Shown here: positions 50,435 through 58,557 of the stretch, in pieces
Layout of the letters: every line of letters starts with the position of its first letter
How positions within the stretch are numbered: the stretch's first letter is position 1
Source: JAOPZW01 sp963764585
Lineage (GTDB): Bacteria; Actinomycetota; Thermoleophilia; Solirubrobacterales; Solirubrobacteraceae
Length of the DNA: 64,000 nt
Reading direction: 5' to 3'
Assembly (NCBI GenBank): GCA_963764585.1
Contig: CAVXTB010000011.1
Coordinates: forward strand, 310,001 to 374,000
Made by a program: the position numbers and the translations under genes
The notes under the pieces: generated by a model
Seen by the model: only the letters and a program-made list of their open reading frames with translations
Database searches by the model: none
What the model was told of the DNA's origin: nothing

Positions 50435-51355
50435 GTGAGCACCGTCGCTGCGCCGGAGGTGCGCCCCGGGGAGCCGCCGTTCCCCGACATGGCCTGGGTG
50501 CCCGCGGGAACGTTCCTGATGGGCTCGGACCACCACTACCCCGAGGAGGCGCCGGCCCACGACGTCACCGTGGCGGGCTTCTGGATGGACCGCTGCGCGG
50601 TGACCAACGCGCAGTTCGCCCGCTTCGTCAGGGCCACCAACCACGTGACGCTGGCCGAGCGCAGCCCCGACCCGCAGGCCTACCCGGACGCGCCGCGCGA
50701 GCGGCTGGTGGCGGGGTCGTCGGTCTTCGTCGCGCCGCGCCACCGCGTCGACCTGCGCGATCCGTACGCCTGGTGGACGTGGGTGCCGGGCGCGAGCTGG
50801 AAGCACCCGCAGGGTCCGGGCACGTCGACCAGGCGCCTGGCCGATCACCCGGTCGTCCACATCGCCTACGAGGACGCCGAGGCCTACGCGCGCTGGGCGG
50901 GCAAGCAGCTGCCCACCGAGGCCGAGTGGGAGCGCGCCGCGCGCGGCGGCCTGGAGGGCGCCGCCTACGCGTGGGGCGACGAGCTGACGCCCGAGGGCCG
51001 GCACATGGCCAACGTCTGGCAGGGCGAGTTCCCGGTCGTCAATCTCGAGCTCGACGGCTACGCCGCAACCGCACCGGTCGGCGCGTTCCCGCCCAACGGC
51101 TACGGCCTGTACGAGATGACCGGCAACGTCTGGGAGTGGACCTCGGACCTCTACCGCCACCACGACGAGCCCGCGCCCTCGTGCTGCACCGCCCACCGCG
51201 CCCCGCAGGACATCGCGCGCCGCGTGATGAAGGGCGGCTCGCACCTGTGCGCGGCCAACTACTGCCAGCGCTACCGGCCGGCGGCGCGCATGGCGCAGCC
51301 CGTCGACACCTCGACGTCGCACCTTGGCTTTCGCTGCGTCGTGCGGCCCGCCTGA
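50435..51355 (+). CDS. Formylglycine-generating-enzyme-like protein
   Basis: 306-residue FGE/SUMF1-family protein. WVPAGTFLMGSDHHYPEEAP starts the domain; KQLPTEAEWERAARGG, GNVWEWTSDLY and the C-terminal GGSHLCAANYCQRYRPAARM are present. Both copper/active-site cysteines are kept (Cys272 and Cys277, C-x4-C), so it should be an active oxidase that converts a sulfatase cysteine to formylglycine. No sulfatase gene is nearby. It is cotranscribed with the HdeD-like gene. Confidence 0.88.
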   Translation: MSTVAAPEVRPGEPPFPDMAWVPAGTFLMGSDHHYPEEAPAHDVTVAGFWMDRCAVTNAQFARFVRATNHVTLAERSPDPQAYPDAPRERLVAGSSVFVAPRHRVDLRDPYAWWTWVPGASWKHPQGPGTSTRRLADHPVVHIAYEDAEAYARWAGKQLPTEAEWERAARGGLEGAAYAWGDELTPEGRHMANVWQGEFPVVNLELDGYAATAPVGAFPPNGYGLYEMTGNVWEWTSDLYRHHDEPAPSCCTAHRAPQDIARRVMKGGSHLCAANYCQRYRPAARMAQPVDTSTSHLGFRCVVRPA

Positions 51356-52129
51356 TCAGTCCCGCGCGGCGCGCAGCTGCTTGGAGAAGAACTCCAGGGC
51401 CTTGCGCGTCTTGGTCACCTGCTCGCCGGCGACGTTGATGCCGCGCTTGGCCAGGAACGCCCTGCCCTCGGCGGCCACCTGGAAGGACTCGGTCGTCGTG
51501 CACTTGGTGGAGAGCTCGAGGATCCGCGAGCCGTCCGGGTACAGCCACATCTCGCTGACCAGCCGGCGGCCGCGCTCGCCGGTGGACTTCAGCTTGAGCA
51601 CGAAGATCGGGCCGAGGATCGCGAGGTCGTCGATGCCGACGCCCTCGGGCGCGTGCTGGGCGTAGAAGGCTCGCTGCTCCTTGGTGAACAGCTTGCGCAG
51701 AGGCAGCTCGCCCTTCACCGCAGCACGCACGCCGTCCTTCGGCACCACGCCCTTCAGCGTCGCGGAGCAGACGTAGCCGCCTGGCATCGCGTCGACCTCG
51801 ACGACGAAGCCGGGGGACTTGCGCAGGTCATCGGGCAGCTCGTCGGGGACGACCGGCCGCAGCTTGATGACGGAGTCGTTGTCCTTGCCCTGCACGCGCC
51901 GCGCGCGCACGACGACCCCGGCGCTGTTGAGCGTCAGGTCGGGCGTGTCGAAGAAGAAGACCTGGCGGATCTGGGCCTCCAGCGGATCGAGGTCGAGCGC
52001 GTCGATCGCCCCGCGGTGGCCGGCCTGTGGCACGGTCAGCTTGAGCTCGACGCTGTCGGCGCCTTCGATGAGCCCCATGAGCTCGACGAGGCCCTCGTCG
52101 GAGAGGGTTGGGGTAGCGGTGGCAGCCAT
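51356..52129 (-). CDS. CYTH-like domain protein
   Basis: 257 residues. An early VELKLTVP strand with charged residues, then FFDTPDLTLNSAGVVVRARR and SVIKLRPV, resembles the triphosphate-tunnel (CYTH) fold that binds inorganic triphosphate or nucleotides; the later FVLKLKSTG strand fits too. The classical E-x-E-x-K signature is degenerate here, so catalysis is doubtful. The ATG at 52129 is the first after the RDD-like gene stop. Homology to a named enzyme is not clear. Confidence 0.6.
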   Translation of the reverse strand: MAATATPTLSDEGLVELMGLIEGADSVELKLTVPQAGHRGAIDALDLDPLEAQIRQVFFFDTPDLTLNSAGVVVRARRVQGKDNDSVIKLRPVVPDELPDDLRKSPGFVVEVDAMPGGYVCSATLKGVVPKDGVRAAVKGELPLRKLFTKEQRAFYAQHAPEGVGIDDLAILGPIFVLKLKSTGERGRRLVSEMWLYPDGSRILELSTKCTTTESFQVAAEGRAFLAKRGINVAGEQVTKTRKALEFFSKQLRAARD

Positions 52130-52146
52130 GAGCGCAGCGTCTCCAG

Positions 52147-52317
52147 TCAGTTGAATCGGACAGTCGTGCTCGCCATGACGTCGTGCAGGCCGCGGCGGCG
52201 CGCGTCGACGAGGATCAGCAGGTAGCCCGCGAACAACGGCAGCGCGGCGAGCAGCATCCAGACGAAGCGCCACGCCGAGCGGGCGAGGTGCGGTGGATCG
52301 CCGCGCTCGTCGAGCAC
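52147..52317 (-). CDS. Short RDD-like membrane protein
   Basis: 56 residues from GTG 52317, which lies 6 nt after the -10 box of TCACCC element 3. The sequence (WRFVWMLLAALPLFAGYLLI, then LVDARRRGLHDVMASTTVRF) is the C-terminal half of an RDD-family protein, with one or two helices and the typical RRGLHD motif. The N-terminal RDD helix is missing. It may be a working mini-protein or the remnant of a truncated gene that kept the promoter. Confidence 0.6.
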   Translation of the reverse strand: MLDERGDPPHLARSAWRFVWMLLAALPLFAGYLLILVDARRRGLHDVMASTTVRFN

Positions 52318-52323
52318 CTGCTG

Positions 52324-52369
52324 AGCGTCCTCAGCCGGTGGGTGGTGGCGCCTCACCCGATGCGGGTGA
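52324..52369 (-). promoter_or_regulatory. TCACCC promoter element 3 (RDD-like gene)
   Basis: Read on the minus strand: TCACCC 52369-52364, N5, GGGTGA 52358-52353, N7, CCACCC 52345-52340 (one mismatch), N10, GACGCT 52329-52324. GTG 52317 follows after 6 nt. Confidence 0.78.
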
Positions 52370-52381
52370 TGTGAGCCGTCA

Positions 52382-52427
52382 TCACCCTGCGCGGGTGAGG
52401 GCCGCTCACCCGGCAGCGGCAGAGAAT
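52382..52427 (+). promoter_or_regulatory. TCACCC promoter element 4 (membrane protein gene)
   Basis: TCACCC 52382-52387, N5, GGGTGA 52393-52398, N7, TCACCC 52406-52411, N10, GAGAAT 52422-52427. GTG 52434 follows after 6 nt. It lies back to back with element 3. Confidence 0.8.
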
Positions 52428-52433
52428 CGCGAC

Positions 52434-53606
52434 GTGAGCCACACCGTCAAGCGCGCCGCAGTGGTCGTGCTGCTCGTGCTCGCCACGCTCCTGTGGACCG
52501 CCGGCGGTGTGGCGGTCTGGGCGCAGCGGCAGGTGCTCGACACCAAGAACTGGGTCGAGACCAGCGATCGCCTGCTCGAGAACGAGGAGGTCAGGACGGC
52601 GCTGTCCGACGCGCTGCTCCAGCGCGTCTACGCCAGCGCGCCGGCCGAGAACCAGCTGCGCGAGGCGCTGCCCGAGAACCTGAAGGGCCTCGCGGCGCCC
52701 GCGGCGGCCGGCATGCGCGAGCTGGCCAACCGCAACGCGCCGCGCGTGCTCGGCAGCGCGGCGTTCCTCGCGGCCTGGGAGAAGGCCAACACGGCTGCGC
52801 ACAAGACGTTCGTCAAGCTCATCAAGGGCGAGCTCGCCAGCGGTGGCGAGGTGACCCTCGACCTCAAGAGCCTGCTCGCGCAGGTCGCCGCCGGGACCGG
52901 GCTGCCGGCCAACGTCGTCGACCGGCTCCCGCCGCGCCTGCAGCAGCTGCAGATCATCAAGTCCGACCAGCTCAAGGCCGCCCAGGACACCCTCGACACG
53001 CTGCGCACCCTCACCATCGTCGTGATCGTGCTTGCCGTGCTGTGCCTGGCCGGTGCCGTCGCGCTGTCGGACGATCGCAGGCGCGGCGTCATCGCCGCCG
53101 CCGGAGCCATCTTCTTCGCCGGCTTCATCATCCTCGCCGTGCGCCGGCTCGGCTCGAACGTCGCGGTCGATTCGCTCGCCGTCGCCACCAACGCGCGGCC
53201 GGCGGTGCGCGCCGTGTTCCTGATCGGCACCTCGCTGCTGACCGACGTCGCCTGGGGCTCGATCCTCTTCGCGCTGTTCCTGGTCACCGGGGCGTGGCTG
53301 GGCGGCCCCGGCCGCCGGGCGACGTGGGTCCGCAGCAAGAGCGCTCCGGCGCTGCGCGACCAGCCGTGGCTCACGCGTGCCGGCCTCGCCTTCCTGCTGC
53401 TGCTGCTCGTGATCTGGGGCCCGGTGCCGTGGACGCGGTCGCTGTGGCCGCTGCTCGTGTTCGCCGCGGCCGCGTTCGGGTGGCTGGAATGGGTGCGCCA
53501 CCGCACGCTCCAGGAGTTCGGCGGGCCGAGCTCAGGCGGTGGTGCGGTACCGCCGGCGATGGGCGAAGAAGCCGGCCATCCCCAGGGGCAGGGGCAGCCA
53601 GTATGA
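52434..53606 (+). CDS. Polytopic membrane protein of unknown function
   Basis: 390 residues from GTG 52434, leaderless under element 4. One N-terminal helix (AAVVVLLVLATLLWTAGGVA) is followed by a large soluble, helical domain (about 30-180), three or four more helices and a Pro/Gly-rich tail. No catalytic motif is recognised. Its 3' end overlaps the convergent UPF0104 gene by 75 bp, an unusually long convergent overlap. Confidence 0.7.
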   Translation: MSHTVKRAAVVVLLVLATLLWTAGGVAVWAQRQVLDTKNWVETSDRLLENEEVRTALSDALLQRVYASAPAENQLREALPENLKGLAAPAAAGMRELANRNAPRVLGSAAFLAAWEKANTAAHKTFVKLIKGELASGGEVTLDLKSLLAQVAAGTGLPANVVDRLPPRLQQLQIIKSDQLKAAQDTLDTLRTLTIVVIVLAVLCLAGAVALSDDRRRGVIAAAGAIFFAGFIILAVRRLGSNVAVDSLAVATNARPAVRAVFLIGTSLLTDVAWGSILFALFLVTGAWLGGPGRRATWVRSKSAPALRDQPWLTRAGLAFLLLLLVIWGPVPWTRSLWPLLVFAAAAFGWLEWVRHRTLQEFGGPSSGGGAVPPAMGEEAGHPQGQGQPV

Positions 53607-54671
53607 GAACAGGCGGTAGGCGAACGTCGCGAGGACGGCGTCGCCGGCTGCGACGCCGGCGAGCTTGAGCATCGCGGTCAGCCCGGCCTCGACGAAGCCC
53701 AGGCCGCCCGGGGTGATCGGGATCTGCGCGAGGATCTGCGCGGCGCAGAACGCGAGCAGCACGAGCGCGGGCTTGGGGTGCGAGCCGACCGCGGCCAGCG
53801 CGCCCAGCAGCGTGGCGTAGTCGAAGGCCCAGCGGCCGATCGTGGCCAGCAGCGCGCGCTTCCAGCGCGGGCCGAGGGTGGCGAGGATGCGGTCGCGCTC
53901 GCGCAGCAGCCGCGACGGCAGGCCGGTCAGCGGCTCGGCATGACGGCGGCGCAGGCGGTTGCGCACGCGCTGGATCAGGCGCCCGACCCACCGCAGCGGC
54001 TCGTCGAAGACCAGGCAGACCGAGCCGACCGCGAAGAGCGCGAGGAAGACCGCCGCGCCGACGATCGTCGCCTCGACCAGGTTGCGGTCGGCCGTGCCGC
54101 GGACGATCGCGGGCACCGCGAAGACCGGCAGCGCGAGCACAGCCGCGAAGGTCAGCAGGCTCACTGCCGTCAGGCCGGCCACGACGGTGGCCTGGCGCAG
54201 CCCCGCCTGCACGAGCATCCGGTACTGCAGCGCGGCGCCGACCGCGCCGCCGCCCGGCGCGATCTTCGACAGCGCGTTGCCCGCCAGCTGCGAGGTGATG
54301 ACGGGGTACCAGCTGTGCGCGCGCATCGCCAGGAACTGCAGCGCCCACAGGCACGCCAGCGTCGCGAGCTGCAGCGCCGCCATCACCGCGAGCCAGCTCC
54401 AGCTGAACCGCGACAGGTCGCGCCACGAGCCCAGCACGTCGAGGACGCTGGGGAAGACGAGGTACAGCGAGACGGCGGTGATGCCCAGCCACACCGCCCG
54501 GTGCAGCAGCTTGCGGCGTGGCGTCGGCTGCGCCTCGGCGCGCTCGATCGCGTGCTCGACGTCGGCGCGGTCCTCGATCGCGCGCTCGACGCGGTCGCCG
54601 AGACGCGCGCGCGGGGCGCCGGCTTGCGGCGGCGCTGCTCCGGGCGTGGCCGTTCCCACCGTAGGGGGCAT
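53532..54671 (-). CDS. UPF0104/LPG-synthase-transmembrane-like protein
   Basis: 379 residues with about eight hydrophobic segments after a charged N-terminus (about 60 residues). PITPGGLGFVEAGLTAML near the C-terminus is the signature of YbhN/MprF-flippase-type membrane domains, which move lipids or sit beside lipid glycosyltransferases. The ATG at 54671 overlaps the -10 box of TCACCC element 5; GTG 54659 (codon 5) would be the leaderless start, 10 nt downstream of the -10. Confidence 0.82.
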   Translation of the reverse strand: MPPTVGTATPGAAPPQAGAPRARLGDRVERAIEDRADVEHAIERAEAQPTPRRKLLHRAVWLGITAVSLYLVFPSVLDVLGSWRDLSRFSWSWLAVMAALQLATLACLWALQFLAMRAHSWYPVITSQLAGNALSKIAPGGGAVGAALQYRMLVQAGLRQATVVAGLTAVSLLTFAAVLALPVFAVPAIVRGTADRNLVEATIVGAAVFLALFAVGSVCLVFDEPLRWVGRLIQRVRNRLRRRHAEPLTGLPSRLLRERDRILATLGPRWKRALLATIGRWAFDYATLLGALAAVGSHPKPALVLLAFCAAQILAQIPITPGGLGFVEAGLTAMLKLAGVAAGDAVLATFAYRLFSYWLPLPLGMAGFFAHRRRYRTTA

Positions 54672-54744
54672 CGTTCAGCGCCCGCAGGTGACGGCGCCTC
54701 ACCCCGCGTGGGTGATTCGCCCTCACCCGAGCGCCGCCGATGAT
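54670..54744. promoter_or_regulatory. TCACCC promoter element 5 (bidirectional)
   Basis: The palindrome TCACCC-N5-GGGTGA at 54699-54715 serves both sides. Plus: N7, TCACCC 54723-54728, N10, GATGAT 54739-54744, then GTG 54750 after 5 nt. Minus: N7, TCACCT 54691-54686 (one mismatch), N10, AACGAT 54675-54670, facing the UPF0104 gene. Confidence 0.78.
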
Positions 54745-54749
54745 CGCGA

Positions 54750-54961
54750 GTGTCGATGCGCTCCGGTGGCTCCCGGGACGTGCTGGCGCGCCCGCGCCGG
54801 TGGGTGCTCGGCATCCTTCACTTCGCCCAGCGTTGCCTGGCGCGCTTCGTGTCGATGGACGGCTTCGACCGCTCGATGGCGCTGGCCGCCCAGGCGTTCA
54901 CGGCGCTGTACAGGCGGTCCTCGCCGCGATCGGCGCAGTCGCGATGGAGCGCAGGCGCTGA
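54750..54961 (+). pseudogene. Remnant of a YihY/BrkB-family membrane-protein gene
   Basis: From GTG 54750 the frame reads MSMRSGGSRDVLARPRRWVL, then FVSMDGFDRSMALAAQAFTAL, the conserved start of YihY/BrkB proteins, and homology ends abruptly there (about 54908). A short segment in the next frame (AVLAAIGAVAMERRR, stop at 54961) could be the original C-terminus. About 200 middle residues are gone. The leaderless TCACCC promoter in front is intact. Confidence 0.55.
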
Positions 54962-54965
54962 GCGA

Positions 54966-55409
54966 TCAGTCGAACTCCTCGCCGTGGGCGGTGACGGCCC
55001 ACAGCACCAGGCCATTGGCCACCAGCGCGATCACCGACCAGACCGGATAGGCGCCGAGGGAGAAGAAGCTCACGAAGATGCCGAGGATCGCCAGCACCCC
55101 GGCCAGCCACTGGCCCGAGAACTGCCTCGCCGAGACGAGCAGGCCGGCGAGGACCTGCGCGCCGCCGACGATGATCGCGATCCAGCCCCACGTGTTGAGC
55201 GACGACCACACGAGCCCGTCTTCGTTGAAGGCCGACTTGTTGGACAGCGCGACGATCCCCCAGATGAGGTTCATCCCGCCGGCTACGAGCAGGTAGGCGC
55301 CGGCGAAGGCGATCCAGCCCGAGCTGTAGCGCTGGTGGGCGTCGCGTGCGGCGCCCCGTGCCGGTGGGGTGCCCGCTTGCTCGTGAAGCTCAGGGCCTGA
55401 CGTCGCCAT
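54966..55409 (-). CDS. DUF7144-type four-helix membrane protein
   Basis: 147 residues. The core SSGWIAFAGAYLLVAGGMNL, NTWGWIAIIVGGAQVLAGLL and YPVWSVIALVANGLVLWAVT is typical of the DUF7144 family, common in actinobacteria and often near stress genes. GAGGAGG lies 6-7 nt before ATG 55409. TCACCC element 6 starts its transcript with a 33-nt leader. Confidence 0.82.
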   Translation of the reverse strand: MATSGPELHEQAGTPPARGAARDAHQRYSSGWIAFAGAYLLVAGGMNLIWGIVALSNKSAFNEDGLVWSSLNTWGWIAIIVGGAQVLAGLLVSARQFSGQWLAGVLAILGIFVSFFSLGAYPVWSVIALVANGLVLWAVTAHGEEFD

Positions 55410-55442
55410 CGCGGTTCCTCCTCGGTCTCGTGCCGCTCGCCG

Positions 55443-55517
55443 AACCTAGGCACGAGGTGGGTGAACCGGCATCACCCGCCCAGGGTGATGCCGGTTCACC
55501 CAGCGGCGGCCGAGACT
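55443..55517. promoter_or_regulatory. TCACCC promoter element 6 (bidirectional)
   Basis: Palindrome TCACCC-N5-GGGTGA at 55472-55488. Plus: N7, TCACCC 55496-55501, N10, GAGACT 55512-55517, then ATG 55525 after 7 nt. Minus: N7, TCACCC 55464-55459, N10, TAGGTT 55448-55443, then 33 nt to ATG 55409. All three half-sites in both directions are perfect. Confidence 0.85.
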
Positions 55518-55524
55518 CGCGGCG

Positions 55525-55704
55525 ATGCGGCGACCAGGGATACCGATTGCGCCACCGCCGGCGGCGCCCGCGCCCGCGCCGGCGGCGACCGGTGGCAAGC
55601 GTGACCCCGTGTCCAAGCTCCGGGAGCTGAAGGCCCTCAGGGACGAGGGCGTGGTGACGGAGGACGAGTTCCAGGCCGCGAAGCGCAAGCTGCTCGCCAG
55701 CTGA
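55525..55704 (+). CDS. SHOCT-domain small protein
   Basis: 59 residues: a Pro/Ala-rich stretch (PPPAAPAPAPAATGG) and a C-terminal SHOCT helix pair (KLRELKALRDEGVVTEDEFQ, then KRKLLAS). SHOCT domains are short oligomerisation modules often found on membrane or stress proteins. The ATG lies 7 nt after the -10 of TCACCC element 6 without a ribosome site, so the mRNA should be leaderless. Confidence 0.82.
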   Translation: MRRPGIPIAPPPAAPAPAPAATGGKRDPVSKLRELKALRDEGVVTEDEFQAAKRKLLAS

Positions 55705-55749
55705 GCCGCTGACCGAGCGCGTTGCACCGGCGAGCGGTCAAGGGCTCAA

Positions 55750-55813
55750 ACTGAAGAGAACCGCTTTTCAGTGCACATCTTCTGTGTGGGAAACGAGCCC
55801 TAGCGCCCACACA
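55750..55813. terminator. Two inverted repeats between the SHOCT and regulator genes
   Basis: ACTGAAGAG/CTTTTCAGT (55750-55758 and 55764-55772, one mismatch, 5-nt loop) can fold as a terminator after the SHOCT gene. TGTGTGGG/CCCACACA (55783-55790 and 55806-55813, perfect, 15 nt apart) lies 70 bp before the MalT-like gene and could be its operator. Confidence 0.4.
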
Positions 55814-55884
55814 ACCCGCAGCGCGGCGGCGCGGTTCACCCTGCCCTGTCGTTTCGGAGGCCGAACGGCGATGATGATCGCGGC

Positions 55885-58557
55885 ATGCCTGGGCGGGCGA
55901 CCACGCAGACGGTCCTGCACACGAAGTTCGCCGTGCCACGGGGCCCGAAGGCCACCGTGGTACGCGCGCGGCTGCACGATCGGCTCGACGCCGGCGTCGA
56001 GGCCCCGCTGACCCTGCTCGCGGCGCCCGCCGGCGCCGGCAAGAGCGCGCTGCTGAGCTCGTGGATCCGGGCCGGGCGCGCGCCGGGCCCGGTCGCCTGG
56101 CTCACGCTCGACGCCGACGACGCCGACCGCCGCCGCTTCTGGCGCGCCGTGCTCGCCTCGTTGGCTCAGGCCACCGGCGACGAGCGCGTCGGCTCGCTGG
56201 ACGTCAGCCCGCGCGAGCCGCTGGACCTCGATCTCGTGCTGCCGGCCCTCGTCGACCCGCTGGTCACGCGCGTGGAGCCGGTCGTCCTCGTCCTCGACGA
56301 CTTCCAGGAGGTCGCCGACGCGGTGCAGGACGATCTCGAGCGGCTCGTGCGCTACCTGCCGCCGGCGCTGCGGCTGGTCGTCGCCGCCCGCGCCGACCCG
56401 TCGATCGGGCTCGGGCGCCTGCGCCTGGACGGCCGGCTCACCGAGATCCGCGCGATCGACCTGGCCTTCACCCTCGACGAGGCCCACGCGCTCTTCGTCG
56501 GGCTCGGCGTGACGCTCGCGGCCGACGACGTGGCGACGCTGTGGAAGCGCACGGAGGGCTGGGCGGCGGGGCTGCGCCTGGCCGCGATGTCGGTGCAGGC
56601 GCGCGCCGAGCCGAAGAGCTTCATCGAGCACTTCGCGGGGACCGACGCGGCGGTCAGCGACTACCTCGTCCGCGAGGTGCTCGCCGCGCAGCCGCCGACG
56701 AGACGCGACTTCCTGCTGCGCACCTCGATCGTCGACATCATCTGCGCCGAGCTGGCCGATGCGCTCACGGGCAGGCGGGACGGGCAGCACATGCTCATCG
56801 AGCTCGAGCACGGTGGCGCCCTGCTGGCGCCCCTGGACGAGCACGGCGTCTGGCACCGCTACCACCCGCTGTTCGCCGAGCTGCTGCGGGCCGAGCTGCG
56901 CGCGCAGCTCGGCGACGAGGTGCAGGAGCTGCACCGGCGGGCGGCGACGTGGCTGGCCGCGCACGACGACGACGCCGGGGCGCTGCGCCACGCCGCCGCC
57001 GGAGGCGCGTGGGACCTCGCGCGCGAGCTGACGATCGAGTGCTGGGTCCACCTGCTCATCAACGGCGAGATGGGCGCGCTGCGGCCGGTCATCGACGCGA
57101 TGCCGCGCGAGCTGGTCGACGCCTGCCCCGAGCTGTCGCTGGCCTTCGGCGGCGCGATGCTGGCCTTCGGCAAGCAGGCGCTCGCCGGGCCCTACCTGCG
57201 CGCCGCCGAGGAGGGCGAGGCGCGCGTGCCGGCGGACCGCCGCGCGCACTTCGCGGCCGCCACGGCCGCCGTGGCGCTCTACGAGGGGCGCTTCCGCGGC
57301 GACCCGACGGAGGCCATCGCCGCCGCGCGCAAGCTGCTGGCACGCGACGAGGTGCTCGAAAGCGATCGTGTGGAGCCGGGCATTCGTGGCATGGTCCTGA
57401 CCCAGCTCGGGATCGTCGAGCTGTGGACCGGCCACCTCGACGCCGCGCTCGGGCACCTCGAGCGCGCTCATGCCGTCGCGGCCGAGGAGGGGCGCGAGTG
57501 GACGATGCTCGTCTCGGCGGCGCATCTCGGGCTCGCCGGCGTCTTCGGGGGCGAGATCGCGCGCGCGCAGCGGCGCGCCCACGAGGCGCTGGCGATCGCC
57601 GGGCGCTGCGGCTGGACCGGCTCGCAGCCGGCGGCGGTGGCCCACGAGGTGCTCGCCGCCATCCACATCCAGCGCAACGAGCTCGACGACGCCGAGCGCC
57701 ACATCGAGCTCGCCAGCCCCGCGCTGACCGAGACGCGTGAGCGTCCGCTGCGCGCCGTGCATGCGCTCAACCGCGTGTTCGTGCTCGGCGATCGCGGCGA
57801 GCACGCTGCCGCGCTCGACGTCCTGCAGGCCACGCGCGAGCAGCTCGGAGACTGGCCGCTGCTCGGGACCGTGCGCGATCTCCTCGACGCCCAGGAGGGG
57901 CTGTTGCGGACCGCTATCGGCGAGCGCGAGGCGGGACGGGCGCTGCTCGAGCGCGTCGAGCGCGAGGCGGCGACCTCGCTCGCGGTCGCCAACGCGCTCG
58001 CGCGGCTGCGGCTGCTCGAGGGCGAGCCGGCGGCCGCTCGCGACGCGCTTGCGCCCCACCGCGAGCAAGCGGGGAGCGGCACGCCCCTGGCGGTGCGCGC
58101 GGAGGCGTGGCTGCTCGACGCGCTGGCGCTCGACGCGCTCGCCGAGCACGACGCCGCGGCGCGGTCGCTGGAGCGGGCGCTCGACCTCGCCGAGCCGGCA
58201 GGCCTGCGGCGGCTCATCGTCACCCACGGCAGCGCCGTGCGCCCGCTGCTGCACCGCCACGCGCGCCACGGGACGGCCCACCCGGCGATGGTCGGCGAGG
58301 CGCTCGACGCGGTGGCGCGCGGTGGGCGCAACGGCTCACGCTCGGCTCCGGCGCTGCTGGCCGAGCCGCTGAGCGAGCGCGAGCAGGCGATCCTGCGCTA
58401 CCTGCCGACGATGATGTCCAACCAGGAGATCGCCGGCGAGCTGTTCGTGTCGGTCAACACGGTCAAGACGCATCTGAAGGCGATCTACCGCAAGCTCGAC
58501 GCCCCGGGGCGCCGCGAGGCGGTCAGCCGCGCGCGCGAGCTCGGGCTCATGCCCTAG
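55885..58557 (+). CDS. MalT-like LuxR-family regulator 1
   Basis: 890-residue STAND ATPase regulator. LHTKFAVPRGPKATVVRARL opens the MalT-type domain; Walker A APAGAGKS is at 47-54 and VLVLDDFQEVAD serves as Walker B. A winged-helix and TPR-like helical array follows. The C-terminal HTH is EPLSEREQAILRYLPTMMSN, then LFVSVNTVKTHLKAIYRKLD. It should bind ATP and a small inducer and activate transcription. It shares 157 identical bases at the 3' end with the second copy at 60939. No adjacent sugar operon points to an inducer. Confidence 0.9.
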   Translation: MPGRATTQTVLHTKFAVPRGPKATVVRARLHDRLDAGVEAPLTLLAAPAGAGKSALLSSWIRAGRAPGPVAWLTLDADDADRRRFWRAVLASLAQATGDERVGSLDVSPREPLDLDLVLPALVDPLVTRVEPVVLVLDDFQEVADAVQDDLERLVRYLPPALRLVVAARADPSIGLGRLRLDGRLTEIRAIDLAFTLDEAHALFVGLGVTLAADDVATLWKRTEGWAAGLRLAAMSVQARAEPKSFIEHFAGTDAAVSDYLVREVLAAQPPTRRDFLLRTSIVDIICAELADALTGRRDGQHMLIELEHGGALLAPLDEHGVWHRYHPLFAELLRAELRAQLGDEVQELHRRAATWLAAHDDDAGALRHAAAGGAWDLARELTIECWVHLLINGEMGALRPVIDAMPRELVDACPELSLAFGGAMLAFGKQALAGPYLRAAEEGEARVPADRRAHFAAATAAVALYEGRFRGDPTEAIAAARKLLARDEVLESDRVEPGIRGMVLTQLGIVELWTGHLDAALGHLERAHAVAAEEGREWTMLVSAAHLGLAGVFGGEIARAQRRAHEALAIAGRCGWTGSQPAAVAHEVLAAIHIQRNELDDAERHIELASPALTETRERPLRAVHALNRVFVLGDRGEHAAALDVLQATREQLGDWPLLGTVRDLLDAQEGLLRTAIGEREAGRALLERVEREAATSLAVANALARLRLLEGEPAAARDALAPHREQAGSGTPLAVRAEAWLLDALALDALAEHDAAARSLERALDLAEPAGLRRLIVTHGSAVRPLLHRHARHGTAHPAMVGEALDAVARGGRNGSRSAPALLAEPLSEREQAILRYLPTMMSNQEIAGELFVSVNTVKTHLKAIYRKLDAPGRREAVSRARELGLMP
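58343..58499 (+). repeat. Near-3' segment identical to 63382-63538
   Basis: 157 bases covering the linker and HTH of MalT-like regulator 1 are identical, third codon positions included, to the same part of regulator 2, while the rest of the genes has diverged widely. Confidence 0.9.
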
